Shown here piece after piece: positions 1-7,607 of a stretch of DNA of 32,713 bases. Position 1 is the stretch's first letter. Each line of letters opens with the position of its first letter. Origin of the DNA: DATJHM01 sp035493895 (GTDB lineage Bacteria; Chloroflexota; Ktedonobacteria; Ktedonobacterales; Ktedonobacteraceae); NCBI GenBank assembly GCA_035493895.1, contig DATJHM010000114.1, positions 1-32,713 on the forward strand, written 5' to 3'. The position numbers and the translations under genes were made by a program. A model generated the notes under the pieces. The model was not told the DNA's origin. It did no database searches and saw only the letters and a program-made list of their open reading frames with translations.

Positions 1-534
1 CTGTGCACAGACCAGAGCTACATGCTTTTTAGACCAGAAAAATCCCTTTGATGGCTTTTTGCTCACAGTGAATAAATCCTCCTGGCATGATACCGGTAGG
101 TAAGAAGAGAAGCGCTTATTTTCTCTCCAGCTTTCCTCCCCCAAGGAAAGAGTTATGGGGACCCCGAACAGGTGTGTGGATGCGCGTATACTTCCTTGCT
201 TTTGTTTTTGCCTCTTTTGGCATCCGTCAGCTCATGCGGACAAATAGACACACTCTGCCAGAATAGTTCATATAGTTAAATGTACCTGTTTTTTCTTCCG
301 TTCGTCAAACAGTGAGCAAGAATGTACTAGCAAAGAAGTCCTTGAGGTAGATTGATAGTTTATCTATACCTGTGTTTTTTGTCGGGAAAAGATGTGTGCG
401 TTAAGAATTGAAGCGATATGAAACAAAGCGTTCATTGAAACGTCTATATAGAAACTCTATAGAAAAACCATTTTTCTATAGATAAAGTATACAATATCCT
501 GTTCCTGATCGTGTGACAGATAAGGGGGCATTCC
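1..534. other. Intergenic region upstream of the HD-GYP gene
   Basis: No convincing gene was found. A small hairpin lies at 131-150 (arms CTTTCCT and AGGAAAG around a C-rich loop). The last 100 bases are AT-rich and hold a perfect palindrome (456-482) and a possible -10 element near 488-495, so the 3' part is probably the promoter region of the gene starting at 535. Confidence 0.5.
456..482. promoter_or_regulatory. Perfect 12-bp inverted repeat, candidate operator
   Basis: The arms TCTATAGAAAAA and TTTTTCTATAGA are exact reverse complements separated by CCA. A related half-site (TCTATATAGAAA) lies just upstream near 443. The element sits where the -35 region would be for a -10-like TATACAAT at 488-495, about 50 bases before the HD-GYP start codon. 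Position and symmetry suggest a dimeric repressor or activator site. The regulator is unknown. Confidence 0.5.
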
Positions 535-1239
535 ATGCAAGTTGACTCTCTTGCTATGCAGTGTCTAACCAGGGGACGTCTTCAACAGAAGATGAAGGAA
601 GCATTTCAGAGAATACAGAGCACCCTGGAAGCGTTTCCCAGCTCATTTGTCGCTGATTGGCTGCCGAATTTATCAGCCTGTGAAGTTGCCGCCCTGCAAA
701 TTCTGGTCTCTGCTTACGACCATGGTACCAGTGAGCATGCCCTGCGTACCGCGGGACTGGTTGCCGCCGTGGCCGGGCAGATGCAGTGTGCTCAGGAAGA
801 AGTTGCCCTGAGTTATCTGGCGGCTTTATTGCATGATATTGGCAAAGCAGCCATACCTGAGCCAATTCTTTGTAAGCCAGGGCCTCTCGACGAGCAGGAA
901 AGAAAAATCATGCAGCTCCATCCTAAGATCGGGCGGCATATGCTGGTGCTGGCGGGTGGGATCTTCGCGGCAGTGGAGCCTATTGTGGTGGCGCACCATG
1001 AGCGTTGGGACGGAGAGGGATATCCCGCGGGCCTTGCCGGTGAAGATATCCCTCTGCTGGCGCGTATTCTTGCGGTCGTCGACTCATTCGATGCAATGAC
1101 CTCGCCGCGTGTCTATCAACAGAGACGTACAATGGCCGAGGCGCGCTATGAACTTCTGCTCGGCGCGGGCCATCAGTATGATCCCCGCGTGGTTGCAGTG
1201 TTCGTCGCGCTGCTGGATACAGGCCACATTCCCTGTTGA
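535..1239 (+). CDS. Stand-alone HD-GYP domain phosphodiesterase
   Basis: This is probably a cytoplasmic cyclic-di-GMP phosphodiesterase. The HD pair is H100-D101 in LLHDIGK, followed by HHERWDGEGYP with H154, H155 and GYP at 162-164, and a late Asp183 in VVDSFDAM. These are the metal-binding and signature residues of the HD-GYP family. At 234 residues it has only about 50 helical residues before the domain and no receiver, PAS or membrane segment, so any sensory input must come from a partner or from expression control. The start is supported by an AAGGGGG ribosome site 6-8 bases upstream. It converges on the sigma-factor gene with a 13-base gap. Activity against c-di-GMP is inferred from the family; some members cleave other nucleotides or are inactive. 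Confidence 0.9.
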   Translation: MQVDSLAMQCLTRGRLQQKMKEAFQRIQSTLEAFPSSFVADWLPNLSACEVAALQILVSAYDHGTSEHALRTAGLVAAVAGQMQCAQEEVALSYLAALLHDIGKAAIPEPILCKPGPLDEQERKIMQLHPKIGRHMLVLAGGIFAAVEPIVVAHHERWDGEGYPAGLAGEDIPLLARILAVVDSFDAMTSPRVYQQRRTMAEARYELLLGAGHQYDPRVVAVFVALLDTGHIPC

Positions 1240-1252
1240 TAGACAAGGGTCT

Positions 1253-2422
1253 CTAAGCGTAGTCGCGTAGCAGGTGAAACTGAATCGGTTGGCGCAACGT
1301 ACGGAGCGCTTTGACTTCGATCTGACGAATGCGTTCACGCGTCAATTTGAAGTAGGTGCTGAGCTCTTCCAGCGTATGGCAATAGCCGTCATAGAGGCCA
1401 TAACGCAGCTCGATAACCTGACGTTCGCGTTGATTTAACGATTCTAGCGCCCGTGAAATCTGCTCACGCAAGACCTGATGCGTCAGTGCTTCCGCTGGAG
1501 CCGTGGCATGCATATCTTCAATAGTGTCCGCCAGACGATACTGCTCATCGTCGATTAAGGGAGCATCCAGGGAGATGGGTGTTTCTGCGATGCTCTGTAG
1601 CTCGACAATGCGCTCTTTGGTCAAATTAATCGCCTGTGCAATCTCTTCAGGAAAGGGGTCACGTCCCAGTTCCTGATAGAGTTGGCGTGTCATACGCTTC
1701 ATTTTGTAGATCATTTCAACGACGTGTACGGGGATATGGATCGTGCGTGTGTGTTCGGCCACAGCGCGACTGATGGCCTGACGAATCCACCAGGTAGCAT
1801 ACGTGCTGAAGCGAAAACCGCGTAAGGGATCGAATTTTTGTGCTGCACGAATTAAGCCCAGATTCCCCTCCTGAATCAAGTCTAAAAGAGAGATGCCATG
1901 ATTGTTATAGCGTTTGGCGATACTGACAACCAGGCGCAAGTTAGCTTCGACCAGCCGCTGCTGGGCCTGCATATCTCCCTCTATAACGCGTCTTGCTATG
2001 CTCATTTCTTGTTCTGAGGTCAAAAGCGGATAGCGTCCGATCTCGGCAAGATATTGACGAATAGCATTATCTACTTCGTTATCATCCTCACTTTCATCTT
2101 CCTCCTCTTCCAGATACTCCTCGTCCTCGCGATAGGTGGTATAGTATGTACTCCCCCGCTCACGTCGTGCTCCCTCACCCGTTGCTACGTCATTACGCTT
2201 TGAGTTGCGTCCCTGTCGTTCTTCCAGGCTATAGGTGTTCACATGTATATCTTCTGTAGAAGGTTTTTCAGCCTTTTTTTTCTTATTAGATGTATGCTGA
2301 GATGTGGTAGTTTGACGATGCTGTTGAGTCTTTCCGGTTTCATTGTACTCACGAGAAACTTTGCGTCGCGTCTTGCGACCCTCGCCTTCTCCGCTGTCGA
2401 CTCGTTTGGCGATGGCTACCAT
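1253..2422 (-). CDS. RNA polymerase sigma-70 family factor, RpoD/SigA-like
   Basis: Directs RNA polymerase to promoters. Residues 1-115 are a low-complexity tail, basic first and then strongly acidic (about 98-117), in place of a normal region 1.1. Region 1.2 begins near DNAIRQYLAEIGRYPLL (118-134). Region 2 spans about 155-222, with DLIQEGNLGLIRAAQKFD and the -10 melting segment FSTYATWWIRQAISRAV. Region 3 is about 230-310. Region 4.2, the -35-binding helix-turn-helix, is about 349-378, ending in TRERIRQIEVKALRTLR. The start has AAGGAG seven bases upstream. All core regions are intact, so it should be active. Whether it is the primary sigma or a group 2 paralogue cannot be decided here, but the absence of a nearby dnaG and the odd N-terminus favour a paralogue. 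Its promoter region carries a palindrome that may regulate it. Confidence 0.93.
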   Translation of the reverse strand: MVAIAKRVDSGEGEGRKTRRKVSREYNETGKTQQHRQTTTSQHTSNKKKKAEKPSTEDIHVNTYSLEERQGRNSKRNDVATGEGARRERGSTYYTTYREDEEYLEEEEDESEDDNEVDNAIRQYLAEIGRYPLLTSEQEMSIARRVIEGDMQAQQRLVEANLRLVVSIAKRYNNHGISLLDLIQEGNLGLIRAAQKFDPLRGFRFSTYATWWIRQAISRAVAEHTRTIHIPVHVVEMIYKMKRMTRQLYQELGRDPFPEEIAQAINLTKERIVELQSIAETPISLDAPLIDDEQYRLADTIEDMHATAPAEALTHQVLREQISRALESLNQRERQVIELRYGLYDGYCHTLEELSTYFKLTRERIRQIEVKALRTLRQPIQFHLLRDYA

Positions 2423-2510
2423 ATTCCTACTCCTTATACCTCAAATCCCAATCCACTACTTGGTAACCGGAGATGGTGATGCTAGAAGCAATATGAATAA
2501 AATGCATAAA

Positions 2511-2519
2511 AGTATACCA
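2511..2519 (-). promoter_or_regulatory. Extended -10 promoter element of the sigma-factor gene
   Basis: On the minus strand the sequence reads TGGTATACT, an extended -10 (TGn plus TATACT). The expected -35 position is covered by the adjacent palindrome and matches consensus poorly, as is common for extended -10 promoters. It would give an mRNA leader of roughly 80 bases before the start codon at 2422. Confidence 0.5.
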
Positions 2520-2527
2520 GCAACACC

Positions 2528-2550
2528 GTACCTGAATTTTTTTCAGGTAC
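2528..2550. promoter_or_regulatory. Perfect 9-bp palindrome over the -35 region, candidate operator
   Basis: Arms GTACCTGAA and TTCAGGTAC are separated by five T residues. The site lies immediately upstream of the extended -10 of the sigma-factor gene and covers its -35 position, which is where a repressor or an activator would act. A transcription terminator is less likely, since no gene ends just before it on either strand. Confidence 0.5.
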
Positions 2551-2884
2551 ATCCCCCCTATCCTTCTTTTCTGCAAGATATATGCCAATAGTAACGTATG
2601 AACGCATTTCAGGCAAGTATCTCTGTTTTTTCCTATTTTTGCAGTTTTTCCAGCGTGAGGAGGGGAGAAATATGGGTAGGAATATCGGGTCTGCCCGCTC
2701 TTTTCTGGGTGTGAAAGCTGGAAAAATTTTCGGAATGTATGGATAATTCCACATTTGCAGCCATTGGGGGTCGGTGGTTTGCGCGTCTACAAATTTATGC
2801 GTAGGGGGCGTTTATTTGCACTAGATACGCTCTTAAATCACGCTACAAAGAGTGTCAGTGAGAAAGAACGGGAAGTTGCCGATT

Positions 2885-4582
2885 ATGTCTAACGTGTTTT
2901 TTGAGAATGAGGGATCTGCCCAGAGGATGCCAGAAGTGCTATCGACAGGCCAGGATGATGTCAGACGATTGCTGCCCAGGCGGGCAAATGTGACGACGCC
3001 TGTGCCTCCTCGGGCTTCTGCCTATCCCGGTCAGTCCGTGAATAGACGACCTCGCTACACACGTATCTCGTCTGAACTGGATCAGGAAGACATCACGCGA
3101 CTTCCCACGCAACCCAATCCTGTGTCGCTCTGGCACTATGAGGTGCTCGATCCGGCGGATGAAACGACCGCCGATATGCCCTTGCTGTCTGACCCTGTAG
3201 ATAATGAGCCGGATGCAGAACCGGCGGCGGTGGCTCAGGTGGCAGATCTGCGCAAAGAAGATCGTGCCCCGTCTGGGAATCTGCTATCGAATGCGGAACT
3301 GGATATCGCGGAACTGGATACGCAGCCGCCCTATGAGACAGGAGGCGTGAAGAAAACGACGAAGCTGTCCCACGAAGATGAGGATGAGGCTATTCCGCAG
3401 TTTTCGCCCGTAGCGGCACAGGCGAACAGCGTGCGACCGGAAATGATTCCCTGGACTGCTGGTCAGGGGGCAAATTCGCAGTTTGCGCAACGGGTCGCCC
3501 AGCGCTCCGAGCATGTGGCTTCGCAGAGGGCGCTCGTGTTCCATCCCTTTGATCGGGTGCGCTGGTGGTTGCTGTACCCTGGACGCCTGGAGTTTGTGCT
3601 CTGGCTGGGGGGGACGCTTTTTTTGTTGACGGCGACCTGCCTGCTCCTCCTGCTCTCTTTTTTGAGCATACCATCGTTGCAGGATAGTACCCATGCAGTC
3701 GCAACAGCCAGTAGCAGCCCAGCTTCTTCCGTGCCGTGTGCGCAGACGTCGTCCGCTGTGATGTGTGGCTCAATCAGCGTGACCTCGGTGGCCGGGGTCA
3801 AGCTGACGATGTTGGATACCGGGCAGATGGCGATGGGCAAGCCATTGCATTTAGAAGGGCAGGGTTTTACGCCTCATGGTGCGGTAAACCTGACCTATGA
3901 TGCCTGGCTGCCCTGCCAACCTGCGGCGATACATGCCGACGCTTACGGCACATTTCGGGTCACGCTGCTTCTTGCTCGCGCTGGTGCGGGTGAGCATCGC
4001 GTGGTGGCCTACGATGTTGCGAGTACGCATACGATCATGCTGCCTATCAAGCTCATTGCAAGCTCAGTGCAGCATAATGTAGTGTTGCCAGCGGACGCGA
4101 CAGCACCCGTGGTGGCTCCCTCGCCGACAGCGCAACCAACAGTCCCCGTAGTAGTTCCCTCACCGACAGAAGCGGCGGTGCAACCGGTGGCTACCCCTAT
4201 TCCCCCCACGCCAACGCCCGTCGCCGCAACGCCGACCCCCAGACCGACGGTAGCCCCGACTCCCAGACCGACCGCGACACCTGTGGTTTCGCCCTCTCCC
4301 ACGCCACAGCCAACAGTGCAGGCGACTCCGCAGACACCGGTGACCGTCACACCTACAGCGGATGCGGTCTCTGCCACACCTACAACACCGGCACTGAGCG
4401 AAAGTTCTGTTGCGTTAGCTTACTCATTGCCGTCCGTAGTTACAGTTTTGTCTCTAGCAATGGTACTTTTCTCTAAATGCTGGCATTGGCTTCTGCTCTC
4501 CCTTTATACTATTGCTATAGTATGCCTGAGTGGGGCCGGTGTGTTGTTGCGCAGACGCAAAGCCGTGCGTCACTCGTTATGA
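2885..4582 (+). CDS. Membrane-anchored protein with Pro/Thr-rich stalk, unknown function
   Basis: Not assigned to a named family. With the ATG at 2885 (565 residues) the order is: a polar, probably disordered cytoplasmic part (1-235); a transmembrane helix at about 237-263 (FVLWLGGTLFLLTATCLLLL); an outer domain (about 280-400) with two Cys early on and an Ig-like beta pattern (GKPLHLEGQGFTPHGAVNLTY); a Pro/Thr stalk of repeated PTP/TPTP units (about 404-500); and a C-terminal hydrophobic stretch, perhaps two helices (515-532, 536-556), followed by RRRK. The C-terminus resembles a cell-surface anchor with a basic stop-transfer tail. A GTG 33 bases upstream is possible, but it has only a purine run directly adjacent, whereas the ATG has GGGAAG at normal spacing. 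A cell-surface or signalling role is inference only. Confidence 0.75.
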   Translation: MSNVFFENEGSAQRMPEVLSTGQDDVRRLLPRRANVTTPVPPRASAYPGQSVNRRPRYTRISSELDQEDITRLPTQPNPVSLWHYEVLDPADETTADMPLLSDPVDNEPDAEPAAVAQVADLRKEDRAPSGNLLSNAELDIAELDTQPPYETGGVKKTTKLSHEDEDEAIPQFSPVAAQANSVRPEMIPWTAGQGANSQFAQRVAQRSEHVASQRALVFHPFDRVRWWLLYPGRLEFVLWLGGTLFLLTATCLLLLLSFLSIPSLQDSTHAVATASSSPASSVPCAQTSSAVMCGSISVTSVAGVKLTMLDTGQMAMGKPLHLEGQGFTPHGAVNLTYDAWLPCQPAAIHADAYGTFRVTLLLARAGAGEHRVVAYDVASTHTIMLPIKLIASSVQHNVVLPADATAPVVAPSPTAQPTVPVVVPSPTEAAVQPVATPIPPTPTPVAATPTPRPTVAPTPRPTATPVVSPSPTPQPTVQATPQTPVTVTPTADAVSATPTTPALSESSVALAYSLPSVVTVLSLAMVLFSKCWHWLLLSLYTIAIVCLSGAGVLLRRRKAVRHSL

Positions 4583-4749
4583 TTGCGATGAAGCATACGA
4601 GCAGAAATAGGCCCTGAAGATCATATTTTTTGATCCTTTTGTGTCTTGTTCAGTTAGCGTTGGCGCAAGATAATATCCTCGGGCTTTTATGAAATAAATA
4701 CAAAACACTGCTCAAATTCAAACAATCATAGGAGCGGAAAAAATTATCT

Positions 4750-7377
4750 ATGAATGAACAAGTATCGACGAAAAAGGGATTTCGCATGAGCATGCCGATG
4801 CGCCTGGGGATCGCGCTACTGGTGTTGCTCGGCAGTGCAGGACTCACCTTTGGGGTTTTGCAGACGGCTCATGCGGCATCGGCACCGACATTGGCATCGT
4901 TGCCGGGCGCAGCTGATCCCTGGGGAGTTGCTTTTGATGGACGTGGCTATACATGGGTAGCGAAAGTCTCCTGTGACGGAAATCCTGTTTGTGCTTCGAA
5001 TGGCCAGGGATCCCTTGTAGCGGTAAATAGTAGCCTTGGCATGGTGGGCACCTTTACGATCCCAAATCAGGCTGGCTTTTCGGGGCCTGAATTTGTGAAG
5101 GCTGATGGGAGTAACAATATCTGGTTCTCGATGCCTTCCGCAAATGCTATTGGTGAATTGCAGCCAAACTTTAGTAATACAGGTGCTTCAGTCTGGAAGT
5201 CTTTCCCTGTGAAGACTGCTTCAGCTGGTCCTTTTGACATCACCTTTGACACGCATGGCAATCTCTGGTTTACGGAAGTGTTGGCCAATAAGATTGGTGA
5301 GCTGAATACGTCCACTGGTGCTGTGACGGAAACTGCTACTCCCTATCCTAAGCCGTACGGTATTACGGGTCCTGATCCGAATTCCGGGGCGATCTGGTTT
5401 ACGGAGAACGATTCTGCAACTCCAGGCGTGGGTAGTTTTATTCCTCCTGCCACTGGTGCTTTGCCAGCTTCGTCAATCAATAACTATCATATGCTGTCGC
5501 CTGTTGCGAATTCCACGACTCCTCATCTGATTGCCTATGATGCCAGAGGTCATATCTGGGTCAGTGGAGGTTTTGATAACCGTCTCTATCAGTTGACGAT
5601 TGCTTCGCTACAAAATGGGACCAGTAATGGTATTCAGTATTTTACTACCCCCGCTACTGGCGCAGTCCATATTTCAGGCGTTGCTGTCGATGGCAACGGT
5701 ACCGTCTGGGCGACTGATTCGTCTGGCGAGCAGGTAGTATCGTTAAGCAACGGCAAATTTACTACGTATCAGATGGCTACTGGAGGCACAGATCCACATC
5801 CGCATGATGGGATAGGCGTTAGTCCTACGGGCAACGTCTTCTTTACGGAAGAATTTGCGAATAAGATCGGTAAGATTGCGCAGACCGGGGTACCGGCACT
5901 GCCGGGCTCTGTTGCTCCCGTGATAGGTTCTAATCCGACGCCACCGCCCTCGAACGTCTCTCCTGGCTCTATCAACGCACCAGTGAGCAAGACCTGGTAC
6001 TTTGCTGAGGGGCGTGTGGGTAAGGGTTTCCGCGAATATCTCACGTTGGAGAATCCTGGCGCAACAGCTTGCGCAGTCAGTCTGAAGTATCTTTATAGTA
6101 TGGATAACAGTCCCAGCACCCCGCATACAAAAACGGTGGCGGTCAATGTTCCTGCGGCCTCGCGCGTGACGCAGCCGGTGCATAGTGACCTTGGGATTGA
6201 CTGGACGCAGTCGAACGGCGCTTCTGTAGCGACGATTATCAATGTAGCGAATTGTAATGGTATCGTGGCAGAGCGTCCGATGTACTTTGTCAATTATCAC
6301 GGCATCAGCAGTGGTACAGATGTGCTCGGAACGACGCAACTGGCCACGAAGTTCTACTTCGCGGATGTGCCTACTGGTAGCCAGACGACATCGTATATCA
6401 GCATTTTGAACCCCGGTACGGGCATGGCCAGAGTATCTGCGACGTACTACGCTGGTGGTAAATCGGTTGGGACGCAGTCGGTCGATTTATCTCCCAATAC
6501 GCGTGGCACGCTTTCTGCAAATGCGCTGAGTATGCCTATTGACACGGCGGCGGTGGTGACTTCGACCGCCCCTGTGATGGTGGAACGCCCCACCTACTTC
6601 AGCAACGTGTATGGCGTGTATGGAGCGGCCGACGTTGTGGGTGGACAAACGCTCGCAAATGACTGGCTCTTCGCAGAGGGCTACACGGGCATGGGCTATC
6701 AAGAGAATCTGAGTATCGCGAACGTTGATCCCGCCGGGACACCTGCAACGGTACAGGTTATTCTGAAGTCCGGAACTGGTACGACCAGCACGACGAATAT
6801 CACGATTCCGGCTGATGGTCAGACCGTGTGGAATGTGAATGCGGCAAATACCTTCCCCGGTAGCACGCCAGAGGTTTCTGCGGAAGTGAAATCGACCGGC
6901 GCGCAGATCGTCGTGCAGCGTGTGCAGTTCTTTGCCTATCAGCATACGATTGGCAGTAACACCACGAAGGCGCAAGGTGTCTCTGACATCATTGGCCAGC
7001 CGGGTCCTGCATCGAAGAGTGTCTATAGTTTTGCTGAAGGCTATAGCAATACCGGTTACAATGAATGGTTGACGTTACAGAATCCTACCGCAAGTGATGA
7101 GACAATCACCGTGATTCTGGTCAATGGGAAGGGAACAGCAATTGGCCGTTCGTATGTAGTCAAGGCCAACCAGCGTTCCACGGTTGATGTGAGTGCGCTT
7201 GTGCGTTCGAGCATGGGTAGTGCGGGTGTTGATGCCTCCTATGAGGTATCGATGGCCGTCAAGTCTGCCAATAATGCGCCGTTTGTGGCAGAGCGTCCTA
7301 TGTATTGGAATACGTATGGTACCTCTTCTTTCACGACGCAAGGTGGAAGTGATATTCTTGGTTACATTGGTGGCTAG
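4750..7377 (+). CDS. Secreted Vgb-like beta-propeller with four FAEG-type modules
   Basis: Exported protein. A signal peptide with hydrophobic core at 19-38 ends in AHA (40-42). Residues about 50-380 form a propeller of the virginiamycin-B-lyase (streptogramin lyase) type, with blades marked by GNLWFTE, GAIWFTEN, GHIWVSG, GTVWATD and GNVFFTEEFANKIGKI. After a short Pro-rich linker come four modules of 100-120 residues starting near W416 (WYFAEG), F535 (FYFADV), W639 (WLFAEGYTG) and V758 (VYSFAEGYSN). Each ends with a V.ERP.Y-like strand and a G.sD(I/V)(L/V)G segment. The last module ends at the C-terminus without an anchor. The propeller fold is well supported; lyase activity is not, since such propellers are common binding scaffolds. 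Binding of polysaccharide or cell wall is a guess. Start at 4750 follows AGGAG at a rather long spacing; an inner ATG at 4786 would also keep the signal peptide. Confidence 0.85.
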   Translation: MNEQVSTKKGFRMSMPMRLGIALLVLLGSAGLTFGVLQTAHAASAPTLASLPGAADPWGVAFDGRGYTWVAKVSCDGNPVCASNGQGSLVAVNSSLGMVGTFTIPNQAGFSGPEFVKADGSNNIWFSMPSANAIGELQPNFSNTGASVWKSFPVKTASAGPFDITFDTHGNLWFTEVLANKIGELNTSTGAVTETATPYPKPYGITGPDPNSGAIWFTENDSATPGVGSFIPPATGALPASSINNYHMLSPVANSTTPHLIAYDARGHIWVSGGFDNRLYQLTIASLQNGTSNGIQYFTTPATGAVHISGVAVDGNGTVWATDSSGEQVVSLSNGKFTTYQMATGGTDPHPHDGIGVSPTGNVFFTEEFANKIGKIAQTGVPALPGSVAPVIGSNPTPPPSNVSPGSINAPVSKTWYFAEGRVGKGFREYLTLENPGATACAVSLKYLYSMDNSPSTPHTKTVAVNVPAASRVTQPVHSDLGIDWTQSNGASVATIINVANCNGIVAERPMYFVNYHGISSGTDVLGTTQLATKFYFADVPTGSQTTSYISILNPGTGMARVSATYYAGGKSVGTQSVDLSPNTRGTLSANALSMPIDTAAVVTSTAPVMVERPTYFSNVYGVYGAADVVGGQTLANDWLFAEGYTGMGYQENLSIANVDPAGTPATVQVILKSGTGTTSTTNITIPADGQTVWNVNAANTFPGSTPEVSAEVKSTGAQIVVQRVQFFAYQHTIGSNTTKAQGVSDIIGQPGPASKSVYSFAEGYSNTGYNEWLTLQNPTASDETITVILVNGKGTAIGRSYVVKANQRSTVDVSALVRSSMGSAGVDASYEVSMAVKSANNAPFVAERPMYWNTYGTSSFTTQGGSDILGYIGG

Positions 7378-7426
7378 GCAAGCAGGAAGCCATTGCGTGT
7401 AGCTTAAATATCGATAATTATCAATA

Positions 7427-7457
7427 AATGGACCCTGGGAAACCGGGGTCCATTTTT
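7427..7457 (+). terminator. Rho-independent terminator with GAAA tetraloop
   Basis: Arms AATGGACCCTGG and CCGGGGTCCATT form a 12-bp stem with one G-U pair, closed by a GAAA (GNRA) loop and followed by a T run. It lies 50 bases after the stop at 7377 and separates the two propeller genes, so they are probably transcribed independently. Confidence 0.85.
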
Positions 7458-7607
7458 GTGTCAGGAAGATTGTGGGCTGTTCCATAGTTTGTGTAGCAAA
7501 AAGTCATTGATAAAATGAATAATGGTGAACTTCATGCAAATTTAACGTTGTATATAGTAAGTAAGTTTATTTTTATATATGTGATTAAAAAAGGATGTTA
7601 GGACGTT

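Larger units (their letters stand above)
2423..2884. other. Divergent intergenic region, sigma factor / membrane protein
   Basis: No gene was found. It contains the extended -10 element (2511-2519, minus strand) and the palindrome (2528-2550) assigned to the sigma gene. Nothing else recognisable was seen between 2560 and the membrane-protein start, apart from a GGGAAG ribosome site at about 2870. Confidence 0.5.

Noticed and set aside
4618..4645. GATCA...TGATC hairpin after the membrane-protein gene as a terminator
   Set aside because: The stem is only about five AT-rich base pairs, too weak to support a call.
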